DNA from: Nocardia brevicatena NBRC 12119
GTDB lineage: Bacteria > Actinomycetota > Actinomycetes > Mycobacteriales > Mycobacteriaceae
Direction: 5' to 3'
NCBI RefSeq assembly: GCF_000308495.1
Contig: NZ_BAFU01000086.1
Location: 222,287-286,286 of the forward strand
DNA length: 64,000 bases
Shown: one piece after another, positions 54,958 to 64,000 of the stretch
How the letters are laid out: each line of letters starts with the position of its first letter
Position numbering within the stretch: the first letter of the stretch is position 1
Notes under the pieces: generated by a model
What the model was told of the DNA's origin: nothing
The model's input: the letters and a program-made list of their open reading frames with translations, nothing else
The model's database searches: none
Made by a program: the position numbers and the translations under genes

Positions 54958-55770
54958 GTGATTCGCGCGCTCATTGAGCAGGGGCGCAACAGACTGCGCG
55001 AGGGTTTCATCCCCAAACCGCCGATGCGGCGCCGAGCACACCGGGGGTACCGCGGCAGAGTTCGCGGGGAAGACGGTGCCCGATGGGGATCTGGAGGGTA
55101 AGGGTCAGGTCGAACAGGCCGGTTCCGGGGAACCGGCGGAAGACATACCTGCCCCGCTCGACCCGTCACCGAGAACGGCCGAGTTTTCGCCGGGCATGTC
55201 CGGACAGCAGGTTCACGATACGGTGGCGGGGCTGTCGAGCGACCGCGGTGCCGTCGGTGTCGCCACGCTGCCGGTGGACTACGGCCTGAAGGCCTTGGGC
55301 AAAGAGGGGGTCCGTCTGTCGTCGGCGAGTGGGCACAGCGGTACCGGAGCCGTGATCACCGGGGCGGTCGAGGGGCTGCGGCTACCTCCTGGGGGATGCT
55401 GCGTAATGGCCGGGGTGGTGAGTTTCTCGGCGGGTTCACGTAGAGGGCCCCGGGAGACGGGACGGCTCCGTCGTGGTCGATACAGTTGGTGGGGAACCGC
55501 GAACGTATCGGTCAGGGAGCCGACCGGCTGCCCGAACAGCCGGCCGAACCGGCACCGGGTTTCGGTGCGGATCGGGTGCATCGACGGTGACCGACGCGGT
55601 GAAACCGGCATCGGAGCACAAGAGTCCGAGGCGTGACGGTGGGTCACTTGCTGTCGAGGCGACAGGCGAGCGGTTGTGTGCGTGTGTGGAAAAGCGTCGG
55701 GGATGCGAACATGACGCCCGCCGACCGGGCGTTGTTCGATCGCACCATCACCCGCGACGACGTTGCCTGA
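54958..55770 (+). pseudogene. Decayed locus, several frame-broken pieces
   Basis: The region from 54848 to 55960 has no intact gene. Protein-like stretches appear in alternating plus frames: IRALIEQGRNRLREGFIPKP (from a GTG at 54958), VHDTVAGLSSDRGAVGVATL in the next frame, NRERIGQGADRLPEQPAEPA back in the first, and MTPADRALFDRTITRDDVA ending at 55770. They could belong to one or two lost genes. The family was not recognised. Confidence 0.35.
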
Positions 55771-55900
55771 TGGATCGAAGCGAGTAGCTGTCCGCGGCGA
55801 CCGCCCGACCACTGTCGCCTACCGGCACGCCGGCCGAGCCACCGCCATCGCGACCCCACGGCGCCGGCCGATCGCGACGAACCCGGTCCGGAAACGACAA

Positions 55901-55928
55901 CGGCTCCTCGGTCTGTACCGGGGAGCCG
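55901..55928 (-). terminator. Hairpin after the DUF3068 gene
   Basis: CGGCTCC (55901-55907) pairs with GGAGCCG (55922-55928) with further pairing inside. It lies 33 bases past the stop of the minus-strand gene. Confidence 0.65.
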
Positions 55929-55960
55929 CTGTCCAGGTCTCGGGTTACGAGATCCGCTTC

Positions 55961-57115
55961 CTACAGGTTCTTCGGCAGTTTGATCTGCTCCGTGGGCGCA
56001 TCGGCATCGACCGCGGCCCGGGAACGCGGAGTCGAGGAGCCGGAACCACCGGACCGAGGCCACGACGCACCGCCGGTCGCCGGAGCGGGCGCCCCACCGT
56101 CGCGGACGCCGACCACGATACCGGCGACCAGCGAGAGCAGACCGAGCACACCGAGCACGATCGGCAGGACGCGACCGAACAGCGACAGCCGGTCGATGTT
56201 CTCCTTCGCCACCGCCAGCTGCGACTCCACGGTGTCGGAATCGAATACCAGATGCGACTTCAGAGCGGTCACCTCGGGCTTGTCACCGCTGCGCGCGTAG
56301 AAGATGTTCAGCTTCTCGCCGCCCTTGACGATGGTGCCGGTCTCCGGCTCCACCCAGACATCACGCTCGTTGCTGTACCAGCGGTACATGGTGACGGGCT
56401 CGTCGCCGCCCTCGACACCCCACTTGGCCGCGGGCAGGCTCAGCCGGTTGGTCGGAGCCTGCACGGTATCCCACAGATTCGTCACCGGCACCTGCTGTTT
56501 GAAGTGGTAGACCTTGGTGTCGTTGATCTCGGTCTCCTCAACGAACTCCATATCGGTGGTGATCCGGGCGTTGACGTCGAAGTAGGGGTAGCTCTTCTTC
56601 TCGGTGCCGATCGGGAAGCGGTACTGCAGACCGGTGCGGTTCACCGGGTCGGCGATACTCTCCATGTTCTTGTTCACCGTCACCGCGATCGAACCGTTGG
56701 GGTCGGTCGAAACCGGCTCACCGGTCTTGCGGTCGATGGTGACCCGGTCGATGTAGGCGGTCAGCAGGCCCGCGTCACCCTGTTTGTCGATGCGCCGCAG
56801 CGTGTTACCCGCCTGGACGGTCATCTCGTTCGCGTCCGAGGGCTCCTCGACCGTGAGGAAACGCTGCGAGACCAGCGGAACGTTCTGGTCGATCTTGGCC
56901 GACCCCTCGGGCGCGGTGAGCGATTTGGCATCGAGCACCGAACTCTCCTCGTTCGGTTGGTTCACCGCGATCGTGGTGATCTCGAGGTCGAGAGGAGTTT
57001 TGGCCATCTTGCCGACGGTGTAGGTGGGGATCATCAACGCCGCGACGATCAGCAGCGCGCCGAGGCCCACCAGCAAGCAGGCAACCGTCCTTCTGGTTCC
57101 GGCACTCCGTGCCAT
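55961..57115 (-). CDS. DUF3068 (PorA-family) membrane protein
   Basis: This 384-residue protein has an N-terminal transmembrane helix (about residues 10-35), an external domain with YPYFDVNARITTDMEFVEET and PVTMYRWYSNERDVWVEPET, and a C-terminal helix (ILGVLGLLSLVAGIVVGV-like) before a charged tail. It matches the DUF3068 family (Rv0227c type), found in mycolate-containing bacteria; the role is unknown but envelope-related. It is divergent from the TmaT-like acyltransferase, as in mycobacteria, which suggests a shared function. Confidence 0.88.
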   Translation of the reverse strand: MARSAGTRRTVACLLVGLGALLIVAALMIPTYTVGKMAKTPLDLEITTIAVNQPNEESSVLDAKSLTAPEGSAKIDQNVPLVSQRFLTVEEPSDANEMTVQAGNTLRRIDKQGDAGLLTAYIDRVTIDRKTGEPVSTDPNGSIAVTVNKNMESIADPVNRTGLQYRFPIGTEKKSYPYFDVNARITTDMEFVEETEINDTKVYHFKQQVPVTNLWDTVQAPTNRLSLPAAKWGVEGGDEPVTMYRWYSNERDVWVEPETGTIVKGGEKLNIFYARSGDKPEVTALKSHLVFDSDTVESQLAVAKENIDRLSLFGRVLPIVLGVLGLLSLVAGIVVGVRDGGAPAPATGGASWPRSGGSGSSTPRSRAAVDADAPTEQIKLPKNL

Positions 57116-57312
57116 GCAAAGTCTCCTCGTCGTAGAACACAGGTCGTTCCGCGGGTACTGCGGGCTCGCCGCGGCACTCGTGCGTCCCGACCCTAACAGC
57201 CTGGTGGCCCCCTGAGAGGCGCCGAGGCCTGGATCGGACCGAAATTGCTCGAGTCTAGCGCGAAACCCCTACCGGATCGGTCTCGAGGCCAGGTCAGGGC
57301 AGACTGGACACG

Positions 57313-58512
57313 ATGACCACCGCCGTGACCACCGCATCCGCCGGCACCTCCGCCGCCCCCGAGCCCGGCTCGCGTACCTTCCTGCCCGCATTGGAGGGTA
57401 TGCGCGGTATGGCGGCGCTCGGGGTGCTGCTCACCCATGTGGCCTTCCAGACCGGTGCCACCTCCTGGCCGGTGGTGGGACGTCTGCTGGAACGGTTCGA
57501 TATGGCGGTCGCGGTGTTCTTCGCGCTGTCGGGGTTCCTGCTGTGGCGGCCGCACGCGGCGGCGGCCCGCGACCTCGGCACCGCACCGACGGTCGGGTAC
57601 TACCTGCGGCATCGGATCGCCCGTATCCTGCCCGCCTATTGGGTGGTGGTGTGCGCGGTACTGCTCCTGCTGCCGGCCGCGTCCAATACCGCGGGTATGC
57701 AGGTATGGCTGTCGAATCTGGCATTGCTGCAGGTGTTCGTGCCGCTGACGCTCACCGATGGACTCACTCAGATGTGGAGCCTGTCGGTGGAGGTGGCGTT
57801 CTATCTCGTGTTGCCGGTCATCGCCTTCGCGATGTGCCGGTTGCGGGGCCGCTCGGCTCGAGCACGGGTACCGGCGCTGCTCGTGCTCGGGGTGCTCAGC
57901 CTGGGTTGGAATTTCCTTCCGGTACCCACCCCCGACGCCATCCACGCCGACAACTGGCTGCCGGGCTATCTGCCGTGGTTCGCCGGCGGCATGCTGTTGG
58001 CCGAACTCGTATATGCCGGTGGTGGACCGACCCGATGGCATCGCCTGTTCGGCAATCAGCGGTTGATGTGGACCGTGGCGACGGCGGCGTTCGTGGTGGC
58101 GGCCACGGACCTGGGCGGTGTCGCCGGACTGACCCGGGCCCAACCCTGGCAGTACGCCGCGAAAATGGGACTCGGCACGGTCATCGGTTTCGCATTGCTG
58201 GCCCCGCTGGTACTGGGGCCGCCCGGAAAACGACACCACTGGCTGGAATCGACGATCGCGGCCACCGCCGGCCGCTGGTCCTACGGGATCTTCATCTGGC
58301 ATCTGGCGATGCTGTCGATAGTGTTCCCGATCTTCGGAATCATGCCGTTCCACGGCGACTTCGGCTACGTCCTGGTGCTCACCGTCGCGTTCACGCTGCC
58401 CCTCGCGGCCGCGAGCCACGCGCTGGTGGAGGAACCGTGCCGGCGACTGGCACGCCGGTTCGATCGGCCGCGCCGCTCGGCACCGCCGGTCGACACCCCG
58501 ACCACGTGGTGA
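57313..58512 (+). CDS. tmaT: Acyltransferase-3 membrane protein (TmaT/Rv0228-like)
   Basis: This 399-residue integral membrane protein has about ten helices and the acyltransferase-3 motifs: LEGMRGMAALGVLLTHVAF with the catalytic histidine, FFALSGFLLWRPH, and HRIARILPAYW. In Corynebacterium the homologue TmaT acetylates trehalose monomycolate before export, and mycobacterial Rv0228 is the orthologue. The neighbouring DUF3068 gene matches that gene pair. The tail is proline/arginine-rich. Assignment rests on context and fold. Confidence 0.82.
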   Translation: MTTAVTTASAGTSAAPEPGSRTFLPALEGMRGMAALGVLLTHVAFQTGATSWPVVGRLLERFDMAVAVFFALSGFLLWRPHAAAARDLGTAPTVGYYLRHRIARILPAYWVVVCAVLLLLPAASNTAGMQVWLSNLALLQVFVPLTLTDGLTQMWSLSVEVAFYLVLPVIAFAMCRLRGRSARARVPALLVLGVLSLGWNFLPVPTPDAIHADNWLPGYLPWFAGGMLLAELVYAGGGPTRWHRLFGNQRLMWTVATAAFVVAATDLGGVAGLTRAQPWQYAAKMGLGTVIGFALLAPLVLGPPGKRHHWLESTIAATAGRWSYGIFIWHLAMLSIVFPIFGIMPFHGDFGYVLVLTVAFTLPLAAASHALVEEPCRRLARRFDRPRRSAPPVDTPTTW

Positions 58513-58645
58513 CCGTCCGATCAGCCGCCGCAGTTACAGCATCCCGAACATCCGCTTTCCCTCCGGTTTTCGGCCGACTCCTCCTCATCGGTACCGAGAC
58601 CAGAAAGCTACGCACGGCCGAGAAACCCCGCAACCCGGGGTCGCG

Positions 58646-59305
58646 CTACGACTGTTCGGCGCTCCATTCCGCCCGGGGTGCCGCGGACGGGTCGGTTTTC
58701 TCCGCCTGGTCGGTCTTCTTCCGACCGGACAGGCCCCGCCAGGCCAGATCGTCGAGCAGATCGACGGCCTCGGCGACCTGGATCCGACCACCGGCGACAT
58801 GGTCGGCGATGGCCTCGCCCGCACCGATCACCGCGACGGCGACGATATCGAAGTTGGTGCCGGGCTCGGCGTGTTTGGCGCTGGACTCGAGCAGTTTGGC
58901 GGTGAGCTCGATGACCCGCTCGCGGGCATTCTCGATCTCCGACGCGAAGGTCTGCTGGCTGATGGCCTGCCGGTAGAGGACCTGCCAGGAGTTGCGGTTG
59001 GAGTCGACGAAGCCGAGAAAACCCTCCAGCGCTGTGCGCAGCTGTTCGTGTGGGGTGAGCAGCGGGTTGCCCGCCGGGGCGACCGATTCGAGGAAGCGCA
59101 TACCTTCGCGCTGGATACAGGCGCGGAAAAGCTCGTCCTTGGATCCGTAGTAGAGATACAGCATCGGCTTGGAGATCTCGGCCTCGGCGGCGATGGCGTC
59201 CATCGAGGTCTCGTGGAAGCCCTTGCGTGCGAAAACCTCGACAGCGGCATCGAGCATCTGCTGCTCACGAACCGCTCTCGGAAGTCGCTTGGTTCCGCCC
59301 GCCAT
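58646..59305 (-). CDS. TetR-family regulator (Rv0238-like)
   Basis: This 219-residue protein has an N-terminal helix-turn-helix (QQMLDAAVEVFARKGFHETS, then MDAIAAEAEISKPMLYLYYG) and a helical ligand-binding C-terminal domain. It lies next to lpqI, as Rv0238 does in mycobacteria. A TTACT-CGAA-AGTAA palindrome starts 31 bases upstream of its start, and similar sites precede fadA2/fabG4, fadE5 and the Fe-S protein gene. It is the best candidate for their regulator, probably sensing an acyl-CoA; that is inference. Confidence 0.87.
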   Translation of the reverse strand: MAGGTKRLPRAVREQQMLDAAVEVFARKGFHETSMDAIAAEAEISKPMLYLYYGSKDELFRACIQREGMRFLESVAPAGNPLLTPHEQLRTALEGFLGFVDSNRNSWQVLYRQAISQQTFASEIENARERVIELTAKLLESSAKHAEPGTNFDIVAVAVIGAGEAIADHVAGGRIQVAEAVDLLDDLAWRGLSGRKKTDQAEKTDPSAAPRAEWSAEQS

Positions 59306-59335
59306 CCACTCTCCTACCGCAGTGAACCTCTTATA

Positions 59336-59349
59336 TTACTCGAAAGTAA
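59336..59349. promoter_or_regulatory. Predicted autoregulatory operator of the TetR gene
   Basis: TTACT and AGTAA flank CGAA, with further shared bases (AAGTT) to the right as at 52447-52476. It lies 31 bp upstream of the TetR start, consistent with negative autoregulation. Confidence 0.6.
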
Positions 59350-59514
59350 GTTCCGCGGGGTCGTATTTTGCCGGCCGCACTGTCCCGACAGCCCCTCCGA
59401 CCACGTGAAACGCGCACGATATATCACGAATCGGACATCCGGCTCGGACCCGGACAACCACCCGGAGACGACGGACGGCACCGACGGCGACAGTCCGCCC
59501 ATGCCGGTGCGGTG

Positions 59515-60699
59515 TCAGCAGGGTAGCGATACCCCCTTGAACTTCGCCATCCGAAGAACCGAGGCGTCCACCCGCTCCATCGGCAGACGACCGGCGGCCA
59601 CCGCCTGCTCCAGCCGATCGAGCACCGAGCCCACCGCGTCCGTGCTGATCCACAGCGCGTTGTCGGCGCCGGCGACCAGGGCCGCCTCGACCGCTTCCTC
59701 AATGGACATCCGGCTGGTTATGGCCGCCATACCGCTCAGATCATCGGTGAAAATCGGCCCGTCGAACGGCTGAGCGCCGTAACCGGCACCGTCGCGCAGC
59801 AGCGCCATGGCCTCCGGGCTGATACTGGCGGGCACATTCGGTTCGGTCAGGCCGGGTACGTCCAGGTGGCCGACCATCACCCCCGAACCGGAACCGACCA
59901 GCTCACGGAACGGAACGAGGTCACGCTGCTGCAACCGGTCCAGCGGCGGAGTGCGCACCGCGCCCAGATGCGAGTCCCCGGACGCCTCACCGTGGCCGGG
60001 GAAATGTTTGAGGACCGTACCGAGCCCGGCCTCGTGCGCGGCACGGATATAGGACCCGGCATAGGTGGTCACCATCTGCGGATCAGCGGAGAACGAGCGA
60101 TCGCCGATGACCGTATCGTCGGGCTGGGAGCTCACGTCGACATCGGGGGCGAAATCGACCGTCACCCCGAGATCCAGCAGGGCACGGCTGCGCTCCAGGC
60201 TCGCGTCGTGGAACTGCTCGGGAGTCATGGTCTGCGCGGTCGCCCGGGCCGACGGGGCCGCGCCGATCAGATCCGATACCCGGGAGACCCGGCCGCCCTC
60301 CTCGTCGATGGTGACCATGAGCGGAACCCGGGCCGCCGCCTTCACCTGGTCGATACCACCCGTGGACAGCAGCGACATATCCGTCCAGCCGCCGATGAAA
60401 ATCCCGCCGACCTGGTGCGCGCGCACCACGGCGAGGGCATCGTCGGTTCCCGTGACGCCAACCGTCAGCAACTGGGCCAGCTTCTCCCGAGTGCTGAACT
60501 GCGCCAGGTATTCCGCGGCGCAGTCGCGTCCGGGCGTGGTCGCGCCGGGCGGAGTCGCCTCAACACCCGAGGCCCCGGGGGCGCCCAAGGTGTTGGGAGC
60601 GCCGGAACCGGTCCCGGACGATTCACGGGTATCGCTGCCCGAGCACGCGGCGGCGAGCGCGGCGAGCACAGCGAACAGGACGAAGAGCGTCTTCCGCAT
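59515..60699 (-). CDS. lpqI: Beta-N-acetylhexosaminidase lipoprotein LpqI (GH3)
   Basis: This is 394 residues with a lipobox ending AAAC (about residue 19). The GH3 domain shows MVTIDEEGGRVSRVSDLIGA, KHFPGHGEASGDSHLGA (the NagZ-type His/Asp acid-base loop) and the nucleophile aspartate in PIFTDDLSGMAAI. It releases N-acetylglucosamine from cell-wall muropeptides. It matches mycobacterial LpqI (Rv0237), likewise next to a TetR gene and close to aftD. The start at 60699 is set by the signal peptide. Confidence 0.92.
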   Translation of the reverse strand: MRKTLFVLFAVLAALAAACSGSDTRESSGTGSGAPNTLGAPGASGVEATPPGATTPGRDCAAEYLAQFSTREKLAQLLTVGVTGTDDALAVVRAHQVGGIFIGGWTDMSLLSTGGIDQVKAAARVPLMVTIDEEGGRVSRVSDLIGAAPSARATAQTMTPEQFHDASLERSRALLDLGVTVDFAPDVDVSSQPDDTVIGDRSFSADPQMVTTYAGSYIRAAHEAGLGTVLKHFPGHGEASGDSHLGAVRTPPLDRLQQRDLVPFRELVGSGSGVMVGHLDVPGLTEPNVPASISPEAMALLRDGAGYGAQPFDGPIFTDDLSGMAAITSRMSIEEAVEAALVAGADNALWISTDAVGSVLDRLEQAVAAGRLPMERVDASVLRMAKFKGVSLPC

Positions 60700-60928
60700 G
60701 GGTCGACGGTAGTCCGCACGACCCGCCACGGAAACATCGGTTCGATTACGACAACCATTCGCGGCGTGATCTTGCACCGCCGACCCCTGCCGATCGCTTC
60801 GGACGGATACGGTCGGGATATGGCCAGGGAACGTAGCACGCAGACTCCCGCGTTCGGGCGAGGGCCGGCACATCAATTCCTGCATGACAGCTCGGCACAC
60901 TATTCCGTCCTGTACGGGATCTCGGGGG

Positions 60929-61620
60929 GTGAAGCGAGCGTACAAGTACCGCTTCTGTCCAACCGAAGACCACAAGCGACAGCCGGCAGCCACCTTCGGT
61001 TGCGTCCGTTACGTCTACAACCGGGACTTGGCCGAACGTTCCCGCGCTTGGACGCAGGAACGGCGGGTCCCGCACGCCGAGACAAACAAGGTGCTCACCG
61101 GCTGGAAACGCAACCCCGACACCGCATGGCTCACCGAGCCGTCCCAGGGTCCGCTGCCCGACGGTGCTGTCCCGTCGCTGTACACGCTCTCGACTCGACC
61201 GGTGCGCGAGAACCAAGTGATCGCCATCGAGGATCTGGGCGTGCGGGACATGGTCCGCAATCGCAAGCTCGCATGAGAGCTCTCGGATGTGTCATGGTCG
61301 ATGTTCCGGTCGATGCTCGAGTACAAGGCCGACCGGTACGGGTGCACCGTGGTGGCGGTCGACCGGTTCCGTCCTTCGTCGAGAACATACTCGGCGTGCG
61401 GGCAGATCAACACTGCGATGCCACTTCATGTGCGGGAGTGGGTGTGCAGCTGCGGAGCACATCACGACCGGGACGTGAACGCGGCCGAGAACACAGAAGC
61501 CGCCGTTCCGGCGGTGCTCGCCTGCGGAGATGGTGTGAGAGCGCCCCGCAGCCGATATGGGGAGGCAACCGTCGATGAAACAGGAAAACTCGGGTGCGAA
61601 ACCGGGAATCCCCCGCCTTC
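60929..61620 (+). pseudogene. tnpB: Decayed TnpB (IS605/IS607-type) gene
   Basis: The frame starts VKRAYKYRFCPTEDHKRQ and ATFGCVRYVYNRDLAERSR, as in TnpB. Two internal deletions remove most of the middle, including the first RuvC aspartate. Retained are VIAIEDLGVRDMVRNRKLA (RuvC glutamate) and, after a premature TGA at 61274, FRSMLEYKADRYGCTVVAVD, a zinc-finger region with one cysteine replaced (TYSACG) and HHDRDVNAAEN. The last part shifts frame into SMKQENSGAKPGIPRL. No TnpA was seen. It is inactive. Confidence 0.85.
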
Positions 61621-62783
61621 GGGCTGGGAAGGGAGTCAAGGGATTCTTACTGGCACAGGCGGACGGCGTGATCCGCGGTCAGGGGGTCCGAGCGAGTTTC
61701 GACAATGCGCGGCGGGCCGCGGCGGCGCTGCGGGACGGAACCGCCGGCGCGGTGGTGGGGGCGCTGCCGTTCGACCCACGCCGGCCCGCGGCGCTCACCG
61801 AACCCGAGCGGATGACATATACGGCCGGCCCCTGGCGGCCCGCGGCGCTGCCGGACCTGCCGGCGGTACGCGTGGTGCGCGAACGGCCGGACCCCGCCGA
61901 ACACATGACGCGGGTTGCCGACCTCGTCGAGCGGATCAACGATCCGGACCTTCCGCTGCGCAAGGTAGTCGCGGCCCGCTCGGTGCTGGCCGAAGCCGAC
62001 GCCGAACTGGACGTGCAGGTCGTCGCCGCCCATCTGTTGACCAGGCAGCCGCGCGCCAATGTCTTCGCGGTCGATCTGAGCCCGGCGGGCCGAACCGGAC
62101 ATACCCTGGTCGGCGCCAGCCCTGAAGTACTCGTCACCCGCCGCGGCACCGCTGTCACCCTGCATCCACTCGCCGGAACCCTGCCTCGGCTGGCCGATTC
62201 CGACGCCGACGCGGCACAGGCCGCGGAGTTGCTTGCCAGCACCAAGAATCAGGACGAACACGCGTTCGTCATCGAGTGGATCCGGGAACGACTGGGCCCG
62301 GTATGCACCGAGCTGTCCGTACCCGACCGGCCGGAGCTGGTGCACACCCACGAGGTATGGCATCTGGGCACACCGATCCGCGGCATACTGCGCGATCCCG
62401 TGCCGAGCGCCCTCGAACTCGCGCTGCTGCTGCACCCCACCCCGGCGGTCTGCGGCACACCCACCGCGGCGGCCCTCGACACCATCCTCGAACTGGAAGA
62501 GGACCGCGGCTTCTACGGCGGCGCGGTCGGCTGGTGTGACCGGCAGGGCGACGGGGTGTGGGTGGTGGCCATCCGCAGCGCCGAACTCGCCGCCGACCGC
62601 CGGAGCCTACGTGCCTTCGCGGGCGGCGGGATCGTCGCGGCCTCCGAACCCCAGGCGGAGCTGGACGAGACGACCGCGAAACTACGGACCCTACTCGGCG
62701 GCCTGAACTGTCCGATCGATACGCCGGCTGCTAGGTTGACGAGGTTGTCTCTGCCTGCCTCGAAGTTTGGAGTGCCGCGATGA
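61575..62783 (+). CDS. Isochorismate synthase with IS-derived N-terminus
   Basis: This is 402 residues from an ATG at 61575, with GGAGG nine bases upstream. Its first 16 or so residues (MKQENSGAKPGIPRL) equal the usual TnpB C-terminus, so the start was acquired from the element. The enzyme proper begins near GFLLAQADGVIRGQGVR. Chorismate-binding motifs LPLRKVVAARSVLAEAD, STKNQDEHAFVIEWIRERLG, HPTPAVCGTPTAAALD and AGGGIVAASEPQAELDETTA are intact. It makes isochorismate for menaquinone or siderophores; the local context does not decide. It overlaps the next gene by ATGA. Confidence 0.85.
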   Translation: MKQENSGAKPGIPRLRAGKGVKGFLLAQADGVIRGQGVRASFDNARRAAAALRDGTAGAVVGALPFDPRRPAALTEPERMTYTAGPWRPAALPDLPAVRVVRERPDPAEHMTRVADLVERINDPDLPLRKVVAARSVLAEADAELDVQVVAAHLLTRQPRANVFAVDLSPAGRTGHTLVGASPEVLVTRRGTAVTLHPLAGTLPRLADSDADAAQAAELLASTKNQDEHAFVIEWIRERLGPVCTELSVPDRPELVHTHEVWHLGTPIRGILRDPVPSALELALLLHPTPAVCGTPTAAALDTILELEEDRGFYGGAVGWCDRQGDGVWVVAIRSAELAADRRSLRAFAGGGIVAASEPQAELDETTAKLRTLLGGLNCPIDTPAARLTRLSLPASKFGVPR

Positions 62784-62950
62784 AGTTTGCTGTCCCTGGT
62801 GTTGCGAGTGCGGTTGTCGGCGCCGTCCTGGGCGCAGTCGCGGTATTCGCCGTCACCGCGGCGCTGCAGCAGAACACGCGCCCGGAGATCGACCGCAGCG
62901 GCAAGGCCGAATCCTCACTGCTGAACAACGTCGAATACGGCAGCCGCTGA
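62780..62950 (+). CDS. Small DUF2613 membrane/secreted protein (Rv0236A-like)
   Basis: This 56-residue protein is mainly one hydrophobic helix (VASAVVGAVLGAVAVFAVTA) followed by a short polar tail ending YGSR. It matches the DUF2613 family, placed next to aftD in mycobacteria (Rv0236A). The ATGA overlap with isochorismate synthase shows it is translated in the same unit. The role is unknown, perhaps a partner of AftD. Confidence 0.85.
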   Translation: MKFAVPGVASAVVGAVLGAVAVFAVTAALQQNTRPEIDRSGKAESSLLNNVEYGSR

Positions 62951-63022
62951 TCAACCCCCCGACCCTCCCGTACCGTCCGCGCCGACCCCTTCCGGCGTGG
63001 ACGCCGACCGCCTGAACCCCGG

Positions 63023-64000
63023 TGCCCGACCAGTCCGAACCCGCCGAGCAGGCCCACGCGGACCCACTTTCGGCGTCGAGCCCCGAACCGGATACCGCCG
63101 CGACCGCGCCGCTGGGCCGGCGTTGGTTCCTCGGCTCGGTGGTCGTCGCTTTCCTACTGACCTTTCTCCAGTCCCCTGGCCTGACCGTCGCCGACACCAA
63201 ATACGACCTGACCGAGAACCCGCTGGGTTTCCTGGCGCGAGCGGCTCATCTGTGGAGCAGCCAGGCACCGATGGGTCAGGTGCAGAATCAGGCATACGGC
63301 TACTTCTTCCCGCACGGGGCCTTCTTCTGCCTGGGCGATCTGCTCGGGATACCCGGATGGGTGAGCCAACGGGTCTGGTGGGCGCTGCTATTACTCGCCG
63401 GGTTCTGGAGCGTGGTGAAACTATGCGAAACGCTGGGTATCGGCAGTCGCGGATCCCGGGTTCTCGCGGCCCTCGCCTACGCACTGTCGCCGCGGGTGCT
63501 GACCACACTCGGGTCGATCTCCTCGGAGACCCTGCCCATGATGCTGGCACCGTGGGTGCTGCTGGCACCGGCGGCCCTGGGCACCGCCTACCGGCGTCGC
63601 CGCCACGGTGGTGCGCATTCCCCGGCGGGCAGCGCGCTGGCATTGGCCCTGATGGGGGCGGTGAACGCAGTGGCGACGGTGGCCGCGTTCCTGCCCGCCC
63701 TGCTGTGGTGGGCGTCTTACCGGCCCAACCGCGCCTGGTGGCGGTTCACCCTAGCCTGGGTGCCGCTGCTGGCCCTGGCGACCTTCTGGTGGGCGGGGCC
63801 GCTGCTGTTGCTCGGACGGGTGAGCCCCCCGTTCCTGGACTACATCGAATCCTCCGGCGTGACCACCCAGTGGGCCTCGCTCGGCGAAGTCCTACGCGGT
63901 ACCGACAGCTGGACACCGTTCGTCTCCCCGGAACGGATCGCCGGAGCGGTGCTGGTCACCCAGCCCGCCGCGGTACTGGCCACCGGGTTGATCGCGGCCG
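63023..64000 (+). CDS. aftD: Arabinofuranosyltransferase AftD, partial
   Basis: This is the N-terminal 326 residues of a much longer GT-C membrane enzyme, cut by the window end. A GTG at 63023 is followed by an acidic cytoplasmic lead, a first helix (FLGSVVVAFLLTFLQSPG) and the external loop VADTKYDLTENPLGFLARAA with the conserved aspartate. Further features are GYFFPHGAFF, LAYALSPRVLTTLGS and multiple helices. AftD (Rv0236c) adds alpha-1,3 arabinofuranose to arabinogalactan and lipoarabinomannan. It begins 72 bases after the DUF2613 gene. Confidence 0.9.

Noticed and set aside
1-64000. CRISPR arrays
   Set aside because: No regularly spaced repeats or Cas genes were seen.

Overview
The window is high-GC actinobacterial DNA. 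Gene content and mycobacterial-type gene order point to a mycolic-acid bacterium, most likely Nocardia or a close relative. Evidence includes an AftD arabinofuranosyltransferase, a TmaT-like acyltransferase beside a DUF3068 protein, an LpqI-type lipoprotein, the FadE5 / FadA2 / FabG4 / HtdX fatty-acid set, UdgA and Dcd, an Rv0338c-like Fe-S protein, an AspC-type aminotransferase and two DUF4185 exported proteins. All family names rest on recognising the sequences by eye; no database search was run.

Layout. 0-18.5 kb is mostly core chromosome: an exported protein, a heterodisulfide-reductase-like Fe-S membrane protein, a PPOX-type flavoprotein, a coupled pair of acyl-CoA dehydrogenases, a YdcF-like protein, UDP-glucose dehydrogenase, an Hsp70-like membrane protein, a YibE/F protein, an aminotransferase, an XRE regulator, dCTP deaminase, a VOC protein, a RibD-like reductase and tRNA-Gly(CCC). 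18.5-22.7 kb, just behind the tRNA, is an accessory patch: a broken exported-protein gene, a HigBA-type toxin-antitoxin pair, and an XRE-TPR regulator divergent from four tiny overlapping ORFs. 22.8-39.4 kb holds a DEAD-box helicase, an Ag85-like esterase, a TPR protein, two DUF4185 paralogues, two methyltransferases, FadE5, an erythromycin-esterase homologue, a frameshifted thiolase-like gene, an enoyl-CoA hydratase and two hydrolases.

39.6-46.9 kb is the most unusual part. A compact same-strand cluster encodes a DoxX-like membrane protein, a PrnB-like (monodechloroaminopyrrolnitrin synthase family) haem protein, a PhzS-like flavin monooxygenase, a stand-alone type I ketosynthase with no acyltransferase domain, a KAS III enzyme and an acyl carrier protein. 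It looks like a small natural-product pathway joining indole- or amino-acid-type chemistry to acyl-chain chemistry. It is flanked by a 43-bp imperfect direct repeat that matches the inside of a lipoprotein gene, which suggests insertion or local duplication.

47-64 kb returns to mycobacterial-type core: a VanW protein, 6-phosphogluconate dehydrogenase, FadA2 divergent from FabG4-HtdX, DUF3068, a TmaT-like protein, a TetR regulator, LpqI, isochorismate synthase, a DUF2613 protein and AftD, which is cut by the window end. A decayed TnpB element sits directly against isochorismate synthase and appears to supply its ribosome binding site and first codons.

Regulation. A palindrome of the form TTACY-N4-RGTAA occurs upstream of the TetR gene, between fadA2 and fabG4, upstream of fadE5 (twice) and upstream of the Fe-S protein. 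This suggests a local fatty-acid regulon run by that TetR protein. A 32-bp dispersed repeat follows several plus-strand genes, and one copy lies in a perfect 75-bp tandem duplication.
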